The translations under genes and the position numbers were made by a program. A DNA stretch of 7,472 nucleotides. Origin: CAYPOY01 sp964412395 (GTDB lineage: Bacteria; Chloroflexota; Anaerolineae; B4-G1). This document shows positions 1 through 6,066 of this stretch, piece after piece. How positions within the stretch are numbered: position 1 is the stretch's first letter; the number at the start of each line of letters is the position of its first letter. Under the pieces are notes generated by a model, which saw only the letters and a program-made list of their open reading frames with translations, was not told where the DNA came from and searched no databases. The stretch is taken from positions 1-7,472 of the forward strand of contig CAYPOY010000265.1 of the NCBI GenBank assembly GCA_964412395.1, written 5' to 3'.

Positions 1-274
1 CCTCTCGCATTTCTTCTAGTTGTCGCTGGCAGGCTTTCTTGCTCGGCTTGATGAGTATCTTGAATCCCGGTTTTCCTCGGTAGGTACGTGTGTGATACCT
101 GCCCACCCGATGTTGCCGGATGTTGAACCCCAGGAAATCGAACCCTACGTTTCCCTCGTGCTCGTTCAGCGTGTGGGTCACGCGGGTCTTGTTGGGTTTC
201 AGTCGTAATCCTACCTCAGCCAGCCAGGTTTCGGCCTCTCGTTTGGCTTTCAGTAACGTTTCCAGGTGTTTTTG
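1..274 (-). pseudogene. Group II intron reverse transcriptase/maturase (LtrA-like), fragment
   Basis: This is the end of the reverse-transcriptase domain and the start of the maturase region of a group II intron-encoded protein. Such proteins bind their intron RNA, help it splice and copy it into new DNA sites. The minus frame from 274 to the window edge reads 91 codons without a stop. It holds family signatures in order: GLRLKPNKTRVTHTL, GFDFLGFNIRQ and GFKILIKPSK. Upstream, the frame is closed by TGA at 277-275. None of the three minus frames between 275 and 458 shows the catalytic YADD region, so the N-terminal ~250 residues are missing and the gene is dead on that side. The C-terminal end lies beyond position 1 and cannot be judged. 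No intron RNA domain V is visible in the window. Family identification is firm; its state as a remnant is inferred from the missing catalytic part. Confidence 0.85.
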
Positions 275-301
275 TCAATGGTCTAGAGGGAGCCTCACAC
301 G

Positions 302-347
302 GGCTGTTGCACGATTTGGAGACAGTGGTATCATATCCACAACAGCC
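302..347. repeat. Inverted repeat (8-bp arms) in the non-coding gap upstream of the IS110 fragment
   Basis: GGCTGTTG at 302-309 is matched perfectly by CAACAGCC at 340-347 across a 30-nt loop. A smaller competing pair, GTGG 325-328 and CCAC 337-340, lies inside. The stretch from about 275 to 458 holds no recognisable gene on either strand. It may be what remains of the left end of the IS110 element, of the group II intron, or of the target DNA. IS110-type elements carry a structured bridge RNA in a non-coding end, so a hairpin here is worth recording. An 8-bp repeat could also be chance. Confidence 0.3.
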
Positions 348-458
348 GATGTGTCTGACCACGAAAACGTTGCACATTAACAAGCGCATAGCACGGTAAA
401 GCACCGGCAACTTGGCCGAGAAGTGACGGCGGCGACCCATGTTTTCGGTTTTAGGCAC

Positions 459-1203
459 TATGTGACCTATCTTGTCAATTGCGGAAGCAGATTTTCCCCG
501 GCTTGCCCAAAACAGACGAGATGGACACGCGGGTCATGGCACGGATCGGATACTTGCACGAGGCAGTGGGCGAGGAGTTCACCTTGCTCCCGTTGGAGTT
601 ACCTGATCCAGATAGTACGCACCTGCTGGCGCTCTGCCGAGACAGTTGGAAACTGAGCACGATCATCACCCGTGCGCGAAACCAATTCACCCAACTGATG
701 GCAGTGACTTTTCCCGAACTGAAGATGTTCTTCACCAGCAGCGTCTCGACGGTGGTGCCAGTCAGCCTGGTGGCTGCATACCCGACACCGGCACTGTTGG
801 CAGAGGCAACGGAGGAGGAAGTGAAAGAGGTGCTGTGGCAGGCTGGTGGCTACAAGCACGGCCACCGGGCCTCTGAACTCTTGACTCTGGCACGTGATAG
901 TTCCGGTCTGCTGCCCGATCCTGGTCGGGCTTGGCGACTAGAGTGGCTGACGAACTTCCTGTTGACCAACTTCCAGTACCAGGCAGCACTCGACAAGCGC
1001 ATCAAGAAGCTACTGGAACAGCGGGAAGACTACCAGTTGATTGTCAATGTGCCATACTCTGGCCCCAACACGCTAGGCATCATCCTGGCTGTGGCCGGTG
1101 ATGTTGCCAACTTCTCAAACTACCGCAAGTACGTGGCCTACACCGGCTATTTCGCCGGACTGCGGAAGTCGCAGAACATCGACCATACCAGGATGTCCAA
1201 GCG
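459..1203 (+). pseudogene. IS110-family transposase, truncated at both ends and frameshifted near its start
   Basis: IS110-type enzymes are RuvC-like DEDD recombinases with a C-terminal Transposase_20 domain carrying a serine; they move circular DNA intermediates guided by a bridge RNA. In the frame starting near 476 one sees FPGLPKTDEMDTRVMARI, matching the conserved KTDxxDAxxxA block that ends the DEDD domain. A helical linker follows, then the Transposase_20 core: NVPYSGPNTLGIILAVAGDV, FSNYRKYVAYTGYF and KSQNIDHTRMSKR. Upstream of the block the frame closes at TAG 452-454. The typical preceding residues (YVTYLVN) appear in another frame at 459-479, which suggests a frameshift at about 476-479. 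The first two acidic motifs are not found. After MSKR (about 1200) the expected ~80-residue end is absent, and the same frame runs on as unrelated sequence to a stop at 1277-1279. It therefore cannot be a working transposase. The nominal TTG start at 479 has no ribosome binding site. Confidence 0.8.
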
Positions 1204-1365
1204 GGCGCTATCGCCGTCATGCTCCTGCACGGCTTCTCCTGGGCGCTGGTGGGCTGGATGGTCGTCTTCGTCGCCCTGAACGGAGTGCAGTTCGCCGTTC
1301 TACGGCCCAAAGGATGCACTCATTGCAAGAAACGCTACATCTGCCCCGGCAGCGCGGCGAAGTAA
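1204..1365 (+). pseudogene. C-terminal fragment of a small Cys-rich membrane protein, cut by the IS110 remnant
   Basis: The frame ending at TAA 1363-1365 reads one hydrophobic segment, FSWALVGWMVVFVALNGVQF (a plausible membrane helix), then a positively charged stretch and a cysteine tail, GCTHCKKRYICPGSAAK. The CxxC plus CPG pattern could hold a metal or form disulfides, which is inference. I do not recognise the family. An ATG at 1219 would give 48 residues but has no Shine-Dalgarno in front. Protein-like sequence begins just upstream of it (GAIAV), directly after the point where IS110 similarity stops. The simplest reading is a longer gene whose 5' part was lost. Its stop codon overlaps the ribosome binding site of the HEAT-repeat gene, so it was probably translated with it. 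It could still be a live small protein. Confidence 0.5.
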
Positions 1366-1371
1366 GGAGGT
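1363..1371 (+). promoter_or_regulatory. Strong ribosome binding site of the HEAT-repeat gene
   Basis: TAAGGAGGT is a nearly full complement of the 16S rRNA 3' end, 6 nt ahead of the ATG at 1378. It overlaps the stop codon of the upstream membrane-protein fragment. It fixes the start of the HEAT gene and indicates that the gene is well translated. Confidence 0.85.
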
Positions 1372-1377
1372 AAACCA

Positions 1378-2016
1378 ATGAGCATTCTGGAACGACTATC
1401 GTCACCAGCGGGCGACCGTAGTGAGGCATCCAACAAGGCCGTGGCCCGTGAGGCCTTAGAGCAACCCGACATGCTCGACGAGGTGGCGGTGGGGCTGGAA
1501 TGGAACGACCGCAAATTGGTGGGCGACTGCGCCGAAGTGCTCACCGAGGTAGCCAAGCAGAATCCGGCGCTGGTAGTACCTTACGTGGCCCGCATTGTCC
1601 CTCTCATCAGCCACAAGGACACCCGGGTACGCTGGGAGTCCACCCACGCCCTGGCCCTGGTGGCATCGCTGGCCCCGGAGCAAGTTGCGCCCCTGCTGCC
1701 TGACCTGGTGGCCAAAATCGAGCGGGACAAAAGCGTCATCGTCCGCGACTGCGCGGTTTTGGCCCTGGGTGAATACGGTCGCAGCGGACCGGGGGCAGCG
1801 TGGGAGGTGTTCCCCCATCTGCTGCGGGCGCTGGAGATGTGGGAAGGCAAACACGCTAAACTGGTGCTGGAAGCCATGAGCAAACTGATAGAGGTGGAAC
1901 CGGGGCTGGAGGTGGAAGTGCGAACGGCGGCCCAGGGATGCCTGGATCACCGACGGGCCAACGTCCGGAGGCTGGCCCAGAAGCTCGTGCGATCAGAAAA
2001 CGAGGTGCAGAAATGA
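1378..2016 (+). CDS. HEAT-repeat protein
   Basis: A 212-residue soluble protein built of about five helical HEAT-like repeats, at roughly residues 31-62, 66-100, 101-137, 142-176 and 177-206. Typical positions are visible: DTRVRWESTHALALVASLAP (81-100) and SVIVRDCAVLALGEYG (119-134) carry the D/S-x-x-VR-x-x-A-x-AL pattern. HEAT solenoids generally act as scaffolds for protein or nucleic-acid partners, and no catalytic motif is seen. No signal peptide or membrane segment is present, so it should be cytoplasmic. The start is set by the strong ribosome binding site 6 nt upstream. The next gene starts inside its stop codon (ATGA overlap at 2013-2016), implying translational coupling and perhaps a physical complex with the toroid protein. 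The fold is well supported; the function is unknown. Confidence 0.85.
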   Translation: MSILERLSSPAGDRSEASNKAVAREALEQPDMLDEVAVGLEWNDRKLVGDCAEVLTEVAKQNPALVVPYVARIVPLISHKDTRVRWESTHALALVASLAPEQVAPLLPDLVAKIERDKSVIVRDCAVLALGEYGRSGPGAAWEVFPHLLRALEMWEGKHAKLVLEAMSKLIEVEPGLEVEVRTAAQGCLDHRRANVRRLAQKLVRSENEVQK

Positions 2017-2993
2017 CAACCGAAGTCACCAACTGGCTACTGGAATCCGACGAGCCCTGGACCCGCTACCGCACGCTGATGGACCTGCTCGACCGGCCCG
2101 AGGACGACCCCGAGGTGCAGGCGGTCCGCGCCGAGATGCTGGCCCACCCCTGGGTGCAGGCGCTCATCACCGAGGCCGCCGCCTGGCCCGGCTACCCCCT
2201 CAAGCGACACAACGACGCGGGGCACCCCATCTACAAGTTCAGCACACTGGCCGATTTCGGCGTCCGGGCCGACGATCCTGGAATGACTGCCGGCATTGAG
2301 GCCGTGATGGCCCACCAGTCGCCGGAGGGGGCTTTCCAGAGCCTGATGAACATCCCCCAGCGGTTCGGTGGGACAGGCGAGGACACGTGGATGTGGATGC
2401 TATGCGACGCGCCGACGCTGTTCTATGCCTTGCTGACGATGGGCCTGGGCGACGACGCGCGCGTGCAGCGGGCAGTGGCCCACCTGGTCGGCCTGGTGGA
2501 CGACAACGGCTGGCGCTGCGTCAGCGCGCCGGAGTTGGGCAAGTTCCGGGGGCCGGGGCGCAAGGATGATCCCTGCCCCATCGTCAACGTCTATGCGTTG
2601 AAGGCATTGGCCCAGGTGCCGGAACTGCTGGATAGCCCCGCCACGCGCACCGGCGCCGAGATGTTCCTCTGGCACTGGGAACACCAGACCGAGCGCAAGA
2701 TTTACTTGTTCGGCATCGGCACGACTTTCCGCAAACTCAAGTACCCCTTCGTCTGGTACGACGTCCTGCACGTGGTGGACGTGCTCAGCCGCTTCGCCTT
2801 CGTCCACACCGACCCCCGGTTCCAGGAAATGGTAGAGACGATCACCGCGCAAGCCGACGAGGAAAGCCGCTACACCGCTGGCTCGATGTACCGCGCCTGG
2901 AAGGGATGGTCCTTCGCCGACAAGAAGAACCCATCGCCCTGGCTCACTTTCCTGGTGCTGCGGCTCCAGAGACAGATAGAGGACAAGACGTAA
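2013..2993 (+). CDS. Alpha/alpha-toroid protein resembling prenyltransferase/squalene-cyclase repeat proteins
   Basis: A 326-residue protein. The N-terminus, WLLESDEPWTRYRTLMDLLD (8-27), followed by an acidic DDPEV and an AHPWVQ stretch, matches a widespread set of uncharacterised proteins annotated with the terpenoid-cyclase/prenyltransferase toroid fold. DDNGWRCV (163-170) resembles the QW-type repeat of that fold. Several paired helices rich in Trp and Tyr follow, including KYPFVWYDVLHVVDVLSRF (243-261). I see no DxDD or DCTAE cyclase motif, so activity on a terpene is not supported; the fold may serve binding only. Cysteines at 131, 169 and 188 and His253 could bind metal (speculative). 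The ATG at 2013 is chosen over an in-frame ATG at 1938 because it has GAGGTG 5 nt upstream and overlaps the HEAT stop codon by 4 nt. No signal peptide is seen. Confidence 0.8.
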   Translation: MTTEVTNWLLESDEPWTRYRTLMDLLDRPEDDPEVQAVRAEMLAHPWVQALITEAAAWPGYPLKRHNDAGHPIYKFSTLADFGVRADDPGMTAGIEAVMAHQSPEGAFQSLMNIPQRFGGTGEDTWMWMLCDAPTLFYALLTMGLGDDARVQRAVAHLVGLVDDNGWRCVSAPELGKFRGPGRKDDPCPIVNVYALKALAQVPELLDSPATRTGAEMFLWHWEHQTERKIYLFGIGTTFRKLKYPFVWYDVLHVVDVLSRFAFVHTDPRFQEMVETITAQADEESRYTAGSMYRAWKGWSFADKKNPSPWLTFLVLRLQRQIEDKT

Positions 2994-3011
2994 CGTCACC
3001 AAGGTCTGTGG

Positions 3012-3037
3012 GGCACAGGAAAAAAGATACCCGTGCC
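3012..3037 (-). terminator. Stem-loop after the polyphosphate operon (possible transcript end)
   Basis: Between the convergent toroid and phosphoesterase genes, GGCACAGG (3012-3019) and CCCGTGCC (3030-3037) form an 8-bp stem. It has a single G-U wobble in the minus-strand RNA, with a 10-nt loop that includes six U. It begins about 8 nt after the phosphoesterase stop. No U-tract follows the stem, so this is not a textbook intrinsic terminator; it may stabilise the 3' end instead. Confidence 0.3.
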
Positions 3038-3045
3038 TCCACCAT

Positions 3046-3774
3046 CTACAGCACCACGTCCAGACCGTGCCCCTGCAGGGCCATCTGCGCGAACGCTTCC
3101 GGCAGTTTACGCGCGCGGATCGCAGCGACTGCCCTTTCCACATCATAAGCCACTCGATAGTGGCACACCTGGAAGCACTGCGGCTTGATTTGCAGGATAG
3201 CATAGCAAGCGCGTGGGTCGCCGTCATCGGGCCGGCCCACGCTGCCGGTGTTGATGAACCACACGCCGTCCACCTTACGCGCGAAGGGTTGGTGCGAATG
3301 ACCACAGATGATCACGTCTACATTCGCCTTGTGCGCCAGTTCGCGCAAGCGTTCCTCTGGGGTACTGGGGGTGAGGTGCTCCTCGTTTGAAGTGGGGCTT
3401 CCGTGTGTGAGGAGGATACGTCTACCCTCTGCTTGCAGCCGTATCTCCTGGGGTAATGAACGGAGGTATTTGCGACTCTTTTCGGAGAGGTTGTCGTGCG
3501 CCCATTGGAAGGCCAGGAACTTTTCCGGCTGCTTGCTCTTTCGCCACTTCTTCTTTTTCTTCTTGAACTTGAGCGCTTTGAGATCGTAGTTACCCACGAT
3601 GCTTAATGCGTTCTCCTGCCTGAGCCGTTCCACCACCTCGTCGGGGAAGGCACCATAGCCGACGAAGTCTCCGACGTTCCAGATCGCCTCGACGTCGTGC
3701 TGCCGTGCGTGTGCCAGCACCGCCTCCAGCGCTGGTAGGTTGGCGTGAACGTCCCCAATCAACGCCACCTTCAC
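3046..3774 (-). CDS. Calcineurin-like metallophosphoesterase with a polylysine insertion
   Basis: A 242-residue enzyme of the YfcE/MJ0936-like branch of metallophosphoesterases, which hydrolyse phosphomono- or diesters with two metal ions. All metal-site blocks are present: GDVHAN (D8, H10), GDFVGYG (D36), GNYD (N62), THGSP (H124), GHSH (H159, H161) and NTGSVG. The usual catalytic His of GNHD is Tyr63, as in other members of this branch, which bears on substrate choice. Directly after GNYD comes a Lys-rich stretch (66-85) with 11 lysines, six consecutive (71-76). The start is GTG at 3774, placed so that the GDVH strand lies at the very N-terminus. GAGGA of its ribosome binding site lies within the end of PPK1, and the gap to the PPK1 stop is 3 nt. 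Co-transcription with PPK1 suggests a role in polyphosphate or nucleotide turnover, but the substrate is not shown by sequence. Confidence 0.85.
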   Translation of the reverse strand: MKVALIGDVHANLPALEAVLAHARQHDVEAIWNVGDFVGYGAFPDEVVERLRQENALSIVGNYDLKALKFKKKKKKWRKSKQPEKFLAFQWAHDNLSEKSRKYLRSLPQEIRLQAEGRRILLTHGSPTSNEEHLTPSTPEERLRELAHKANVDVIICGHSHQPFARKVDGVWFINTGSVGRPDDGDPRACYAILQIKPQCFQVCHYRVAYDVERAVAAIRARKLPEAFAQMALQGHGLDVVL

Positions 3775-3777
3775 GCG

Positions 3778-5934
3778 CTATTCCTCACCATGCCATATCC
3801 CCCGGTGTTCTATCATCCACAACTGTGAATTTGTCGCCGGTTCATCAGATTGGGGGCGCACACGTTTATAGCGACCATCGGGCAACAAGCGCCGGGCCTG
3901 CACGTTATCCTTCAGGTGAACACCGAGAATGTGGTCGCGCAGCGCCTCTCGTAGATTCGGGTCCTCTATCGGGAACAGTTGCTCTACCCGGCGGTCGAGG
4001 TTGCGGGGCATCAGGTCGGCGCTGCCCAGCAGGATCTCTTCCTCGCCATCGTTGCGGAAGTAGAAGATGCGGGGATGCTCCAAAAAGCGCCCCACGATAG
4101 AGGTGACGGTGATATTCTCACTCACCCCCGGCACGCCTGGCCGCAGACAGCAGATGCCCCGCACCTGCAAATCCACTTTCACCCCCGCCTGCGAGGCCCG
4201 GTAGAGCGCCTGGATGCAGGACTTGTCCACCAGGGCGTTCATCTTAAAAGCCAGGTAGCCATCCCCGTGCTGACGGTGCCGCTTAATCTCGCGTTCAATG
4301 CGATCCAGGATCTGCTGCCGCATCTCTCCTGGTGCCACCAACAGCTTACGATATTCATCCCGGTGAGAATAGCCGGTGAGCGCATTGAACAAGTCGGACA
4401 CATCGTCACCAATGGCGGGATCGCAGGTGAAATAGCCTATGTCCGTGTAGATGCGAGCGGTGACGCCGTTGTAGTTGCCCGTGCTCATGTGCACGTAGCG
4501 GGTGATCCCATCTCGTTCGCGACGGACCACCAGACATATCTTCGCGTGCGTCTTTAGCCCCAGCAGTCCATAGACTACGTGTACCCCCGCCCGCTCCAGC
4601 GCCTGTGCCCAGACGATGTTGTTCTCTTCATCGAAACGTGCCTTCAGTTCCACCAGTACTGCCACTTGCTTCCCATTCTCACGGGCCTCCATCAGCGCGG
4701 CCACGATCGGTGAATTCGGGCCCACCCGGTACAGCGTCTGCTTGATCGCCAACACGTCGGGGTCCCGTGCAGCCTCGCGAATGAAATCCACCACCGGGGC
4801 GAAGCTGTCGTAGGGGTGGTAGAGCAGGATGTTGCGGCGGTGAATCGCGGAGAAGGCGCTTTCCTCTGTGGACAGAGGCGGGGGCACCGCTGGCTGAAAG
4901 GGCCGGTCTCTCAAGTCTGGGCGGTCTATGCGAGTCAGCTCCATCAGATCAGCCATACCGATGGGCCCATCCGCTGTGTAGACCTGATAGGGTGCCAGGC
5001 CGAGGTTAGTGACCAGGATGTCGCGCACTCGTTCTGGCATCGTGCTATCTACCTCTAATCGCACTGCTGAACCGAAGTGGCGCATCCGCACACTCTCTTG
5101 AATGGCAGTCAGCAGGTCGGCTGCCTCATCCTGTTCGATTTCCGGGTCAGCATCGCGGGTGATGCGGAAAGGATAGGCAGCCACGACCTCTATGCCGGGG
5201 AAGAGCATATCCAGGTTAGCGCCCACCACTTCCTCCAGCCACACGAAGTTGTTGGACGTGGCCTCTGCCAGCCCCAGACTTTGGTACTCGTCAGCCGTTT
5301 CCTCGCTAGGGATGCGGAGTAGACGGGGAAACGTACCTGGCACCTTCAGGCGGGCAAACCGCTCCCCGTGCAGTGGATCATTGATCACCACCGCCAGGTT
5401 GATGCTGAGATTGGAGATGTGGGGGAAGGGATGTCCCGGATCAAAGGCCAGCGGCGTGAGGACAGGAAAGATCTCCTGCTCGAAGTACCGGCGGAGCAAT
5501 TTGCGTTGCTTGCGCTTTAGTCCGTCGTACCTGAGTACTTTAATCCCAGCCTCTCGCAGTTTCGGCAACAGATCGTAATGCCAGCAATCCGATTGCCGGG
5601 TCAACTCTGGAAGCAACTCTCGACGAATGGCCGCCAATTGCTCAGTCGGCGTCATGCCGTCGGGAGGCGCTTCCAACACCCCCGCCGCCAACTGCCGGCG
5701 CAGACCAGAGACGCGGATCATGAAAAACTCATCCAGGTTGTTGGCGAAAATGGCGAGGAACTTGATCCGTTCCAGCAGGGGATGGCGCTCATCCAGCGCC
5801 TCCTCCAACACCCGATGGTTGAACCGAAGCCAGCTCAGCTCACGGTTGATGTAGAGACTTGGATCATCCAGGTCAACAGTCTTTCCAGATGCCTGGGATT
5901 GGGTTTGCTTATGGCGTTTCTTCTTCTTTGCCAT
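3778..5934 (-). CDS. ppk1: Polyphosphate kinase 1 (PPK1)
   Basis: A full-length 718-residue PPK1, which reversibly transfers the ATP gamma-phosphate to inorganic polyphosphate through a phosphohistidine. Domains appear in order. The N domain begins at YINRELSWLRFNHRVLEEAL (28-47) and contains FLAIFANNLDEFFMIRVSGL (59-78). A head domain follows, then two phospholipase-D-like catalytic domains. His463 in GLKTHAKICLV is the expected phospho-acceptor. His620 in RFLEHPRIFYF is the expected second catalytic His. STGNYN (484-489) and GSADLMPRNLDRRVE (637-651) are also conserved. The N-terminus, MAKKKKRHKQTQSQ, is an unusual basic extension ahead of the family's usual start. The ATG at 5934 has GGAG about 5 nt upstream and lies 33 nt after the PPK2 stop. 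The gene is third of four in the operon. No missing catalytic residue was seen, so it should be active. Confidence 0.97.
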   Translation of the reverse strand: MAKKKKRHKQTQSQASGKTVDLDDPSLYINRELSWLRFNHRVLEEALDERHPLLERIKFLAIFANNLDEFFMIRVSGLRRQLAAGVLEAPPDGMTPTEQLAAIRRELLPELTRQSDCWHYDLLPKLREAGIKVLRYDGLKRKQRKLLRRYFEQEIFPVLTPLAFDPGHPFPHISNLSINLAVVINDPLHGERFARLKVPGTFPRLLRIPSEETADEYQSLGLAEATSNNFVWLEEVVGANLDMLFPGIEVVAAYPFRITRDADPEIEQDEAADLLTAIQESVRMRHFGSAVRLEVDSTMPERVRDILVTNLGLAPYQVYTADGPIGMADLMELTRIDRPDLRDRPFQPAVPPPLSTEESAFSAIHRRNILLYHPYDSFAPVVDFIREAARDPDVLAIKQTLYRVGPNSPIVAALMEARENGKQVAVLVELKARFDEENNIVWAQALERAGVHVVYGLLGLKTHAKICLVVRRERDGITRYVHMSTGNYNGVTARIYTDIGYFTCDPAIGDDVSDLFNALTGYSHRDEYRKLLVAPGEMRQQILDRIEREIKRHRQHGDGYLAFKMNALVDKSCIQALYRASQAGVKVDLQVRGICCLRPGVPGVSENITVTSIVGRFLEHPRIFYFRNDGEEEILLGSADLMPRNLDRRVEQLFPIEDPNLREALRDHILGVHLKDNVQARRLLPDGRYKRVRPQSDEPATNSQLWMIEHRGIWHGEE

Positions 5935-5948
5935 TGCTCTCCATTTTG

Positions 5949-5978
5949 GGCGCAGATCAACGCTGATTCACATTGATT
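5949..5978 (-). repeat. Three degenerate 10-nt units spanning the PPK2 stop codon
   Basis: On the minus strand three consecutive units read AATCAATGTG (5978-5969), AATCAGCGTT (5968-5959) and GATCTGCGCC (5958-5949). They share an ATC core and a G at unit position 8. They cover the last codons and stop of the PPK2 gene and most of the 33-nt gap to PPK1. The wording resembles short dispersed repeats found between genes in many bacteria, which cannot be verified from one copy. Confidence 0.3.
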
Positions 5979-6066
5979 TTTCTGCTCTCTCTTTCTCCTT
6001 TTTCTTGCCTTTCTTTCCTTTCTTACCCTTCTTGCCTTTCTTCCCTTTCTTACCTTTCCTGGCCAT
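5968..6066 (-). CDS. Possible internal start: free 32-residue Lys/Gly-rich peptide (in frame with the PPK2 tail)
   Basis: Inside the PPK2 gene, AAGGAGG (6078-6072) stands 5 nt ahead of an in-frame ATG (6066-6064). Starting there gives a 32-residue peptide with the core MARK followed by six GKK triplets. It has 16 Lys, 2 Arg and only 3 acidic residues, and shares the PPK2 stop codon. The spacing and match are as good as any ribosome binding site in the window. The codons of the site also encode Lys-Glu-Asp-Asp within PPK2, so it may be coincidence. An ancestral separate small gene later fused by stop-codon loss is another explanation. A polycation could bind polyphosphate (inference). No homologue is known to me. 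Confidence 0.3.
   Translation of the reverse strand: MARKGKKGKKGKKGKKGKKGKKKEKERAEKSM

Noticed and set aside
1098..1373. Alternative frame continuing past the IS110 fragment, reading GRYRRHAPARLLLGAG
   Set aside because: It loosely recalls the SKRGxRxLRxAL motif, which would mean only a frameshift. The following residues do not fit IS110, and the competing frame gives a clean membrane helix and Cys tail.
1456..1950. 164-codon open frame antisense to the HEAT-repeat gene
   Set aside because: Its composition is what the reverse of repeated helical codons gives. There is no ribosome binding site, and the plus-strand HEAT pattern is clear.
2987..2997. Palindrome GACGTAACGTC at the toroid stop codon
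   Set aside because: A 1-nt spacer cannot form an RNA hairpin loop, and there is no U-tract. It is probably chance.
2400..3305. Long open frame antisense to the toroid gene and running into the phosphoesterase
   Set aside because: It overlaps two well-supported genes, resembles no family, and is the kind of open frame expected opposite GC-rich coding sequence.
3979..4557. 192-codon plus-strand open frame inside PPK1
   Set aside because: It is fully antisense to conserved PPK1 catalytic sequence and has no family resemblance.
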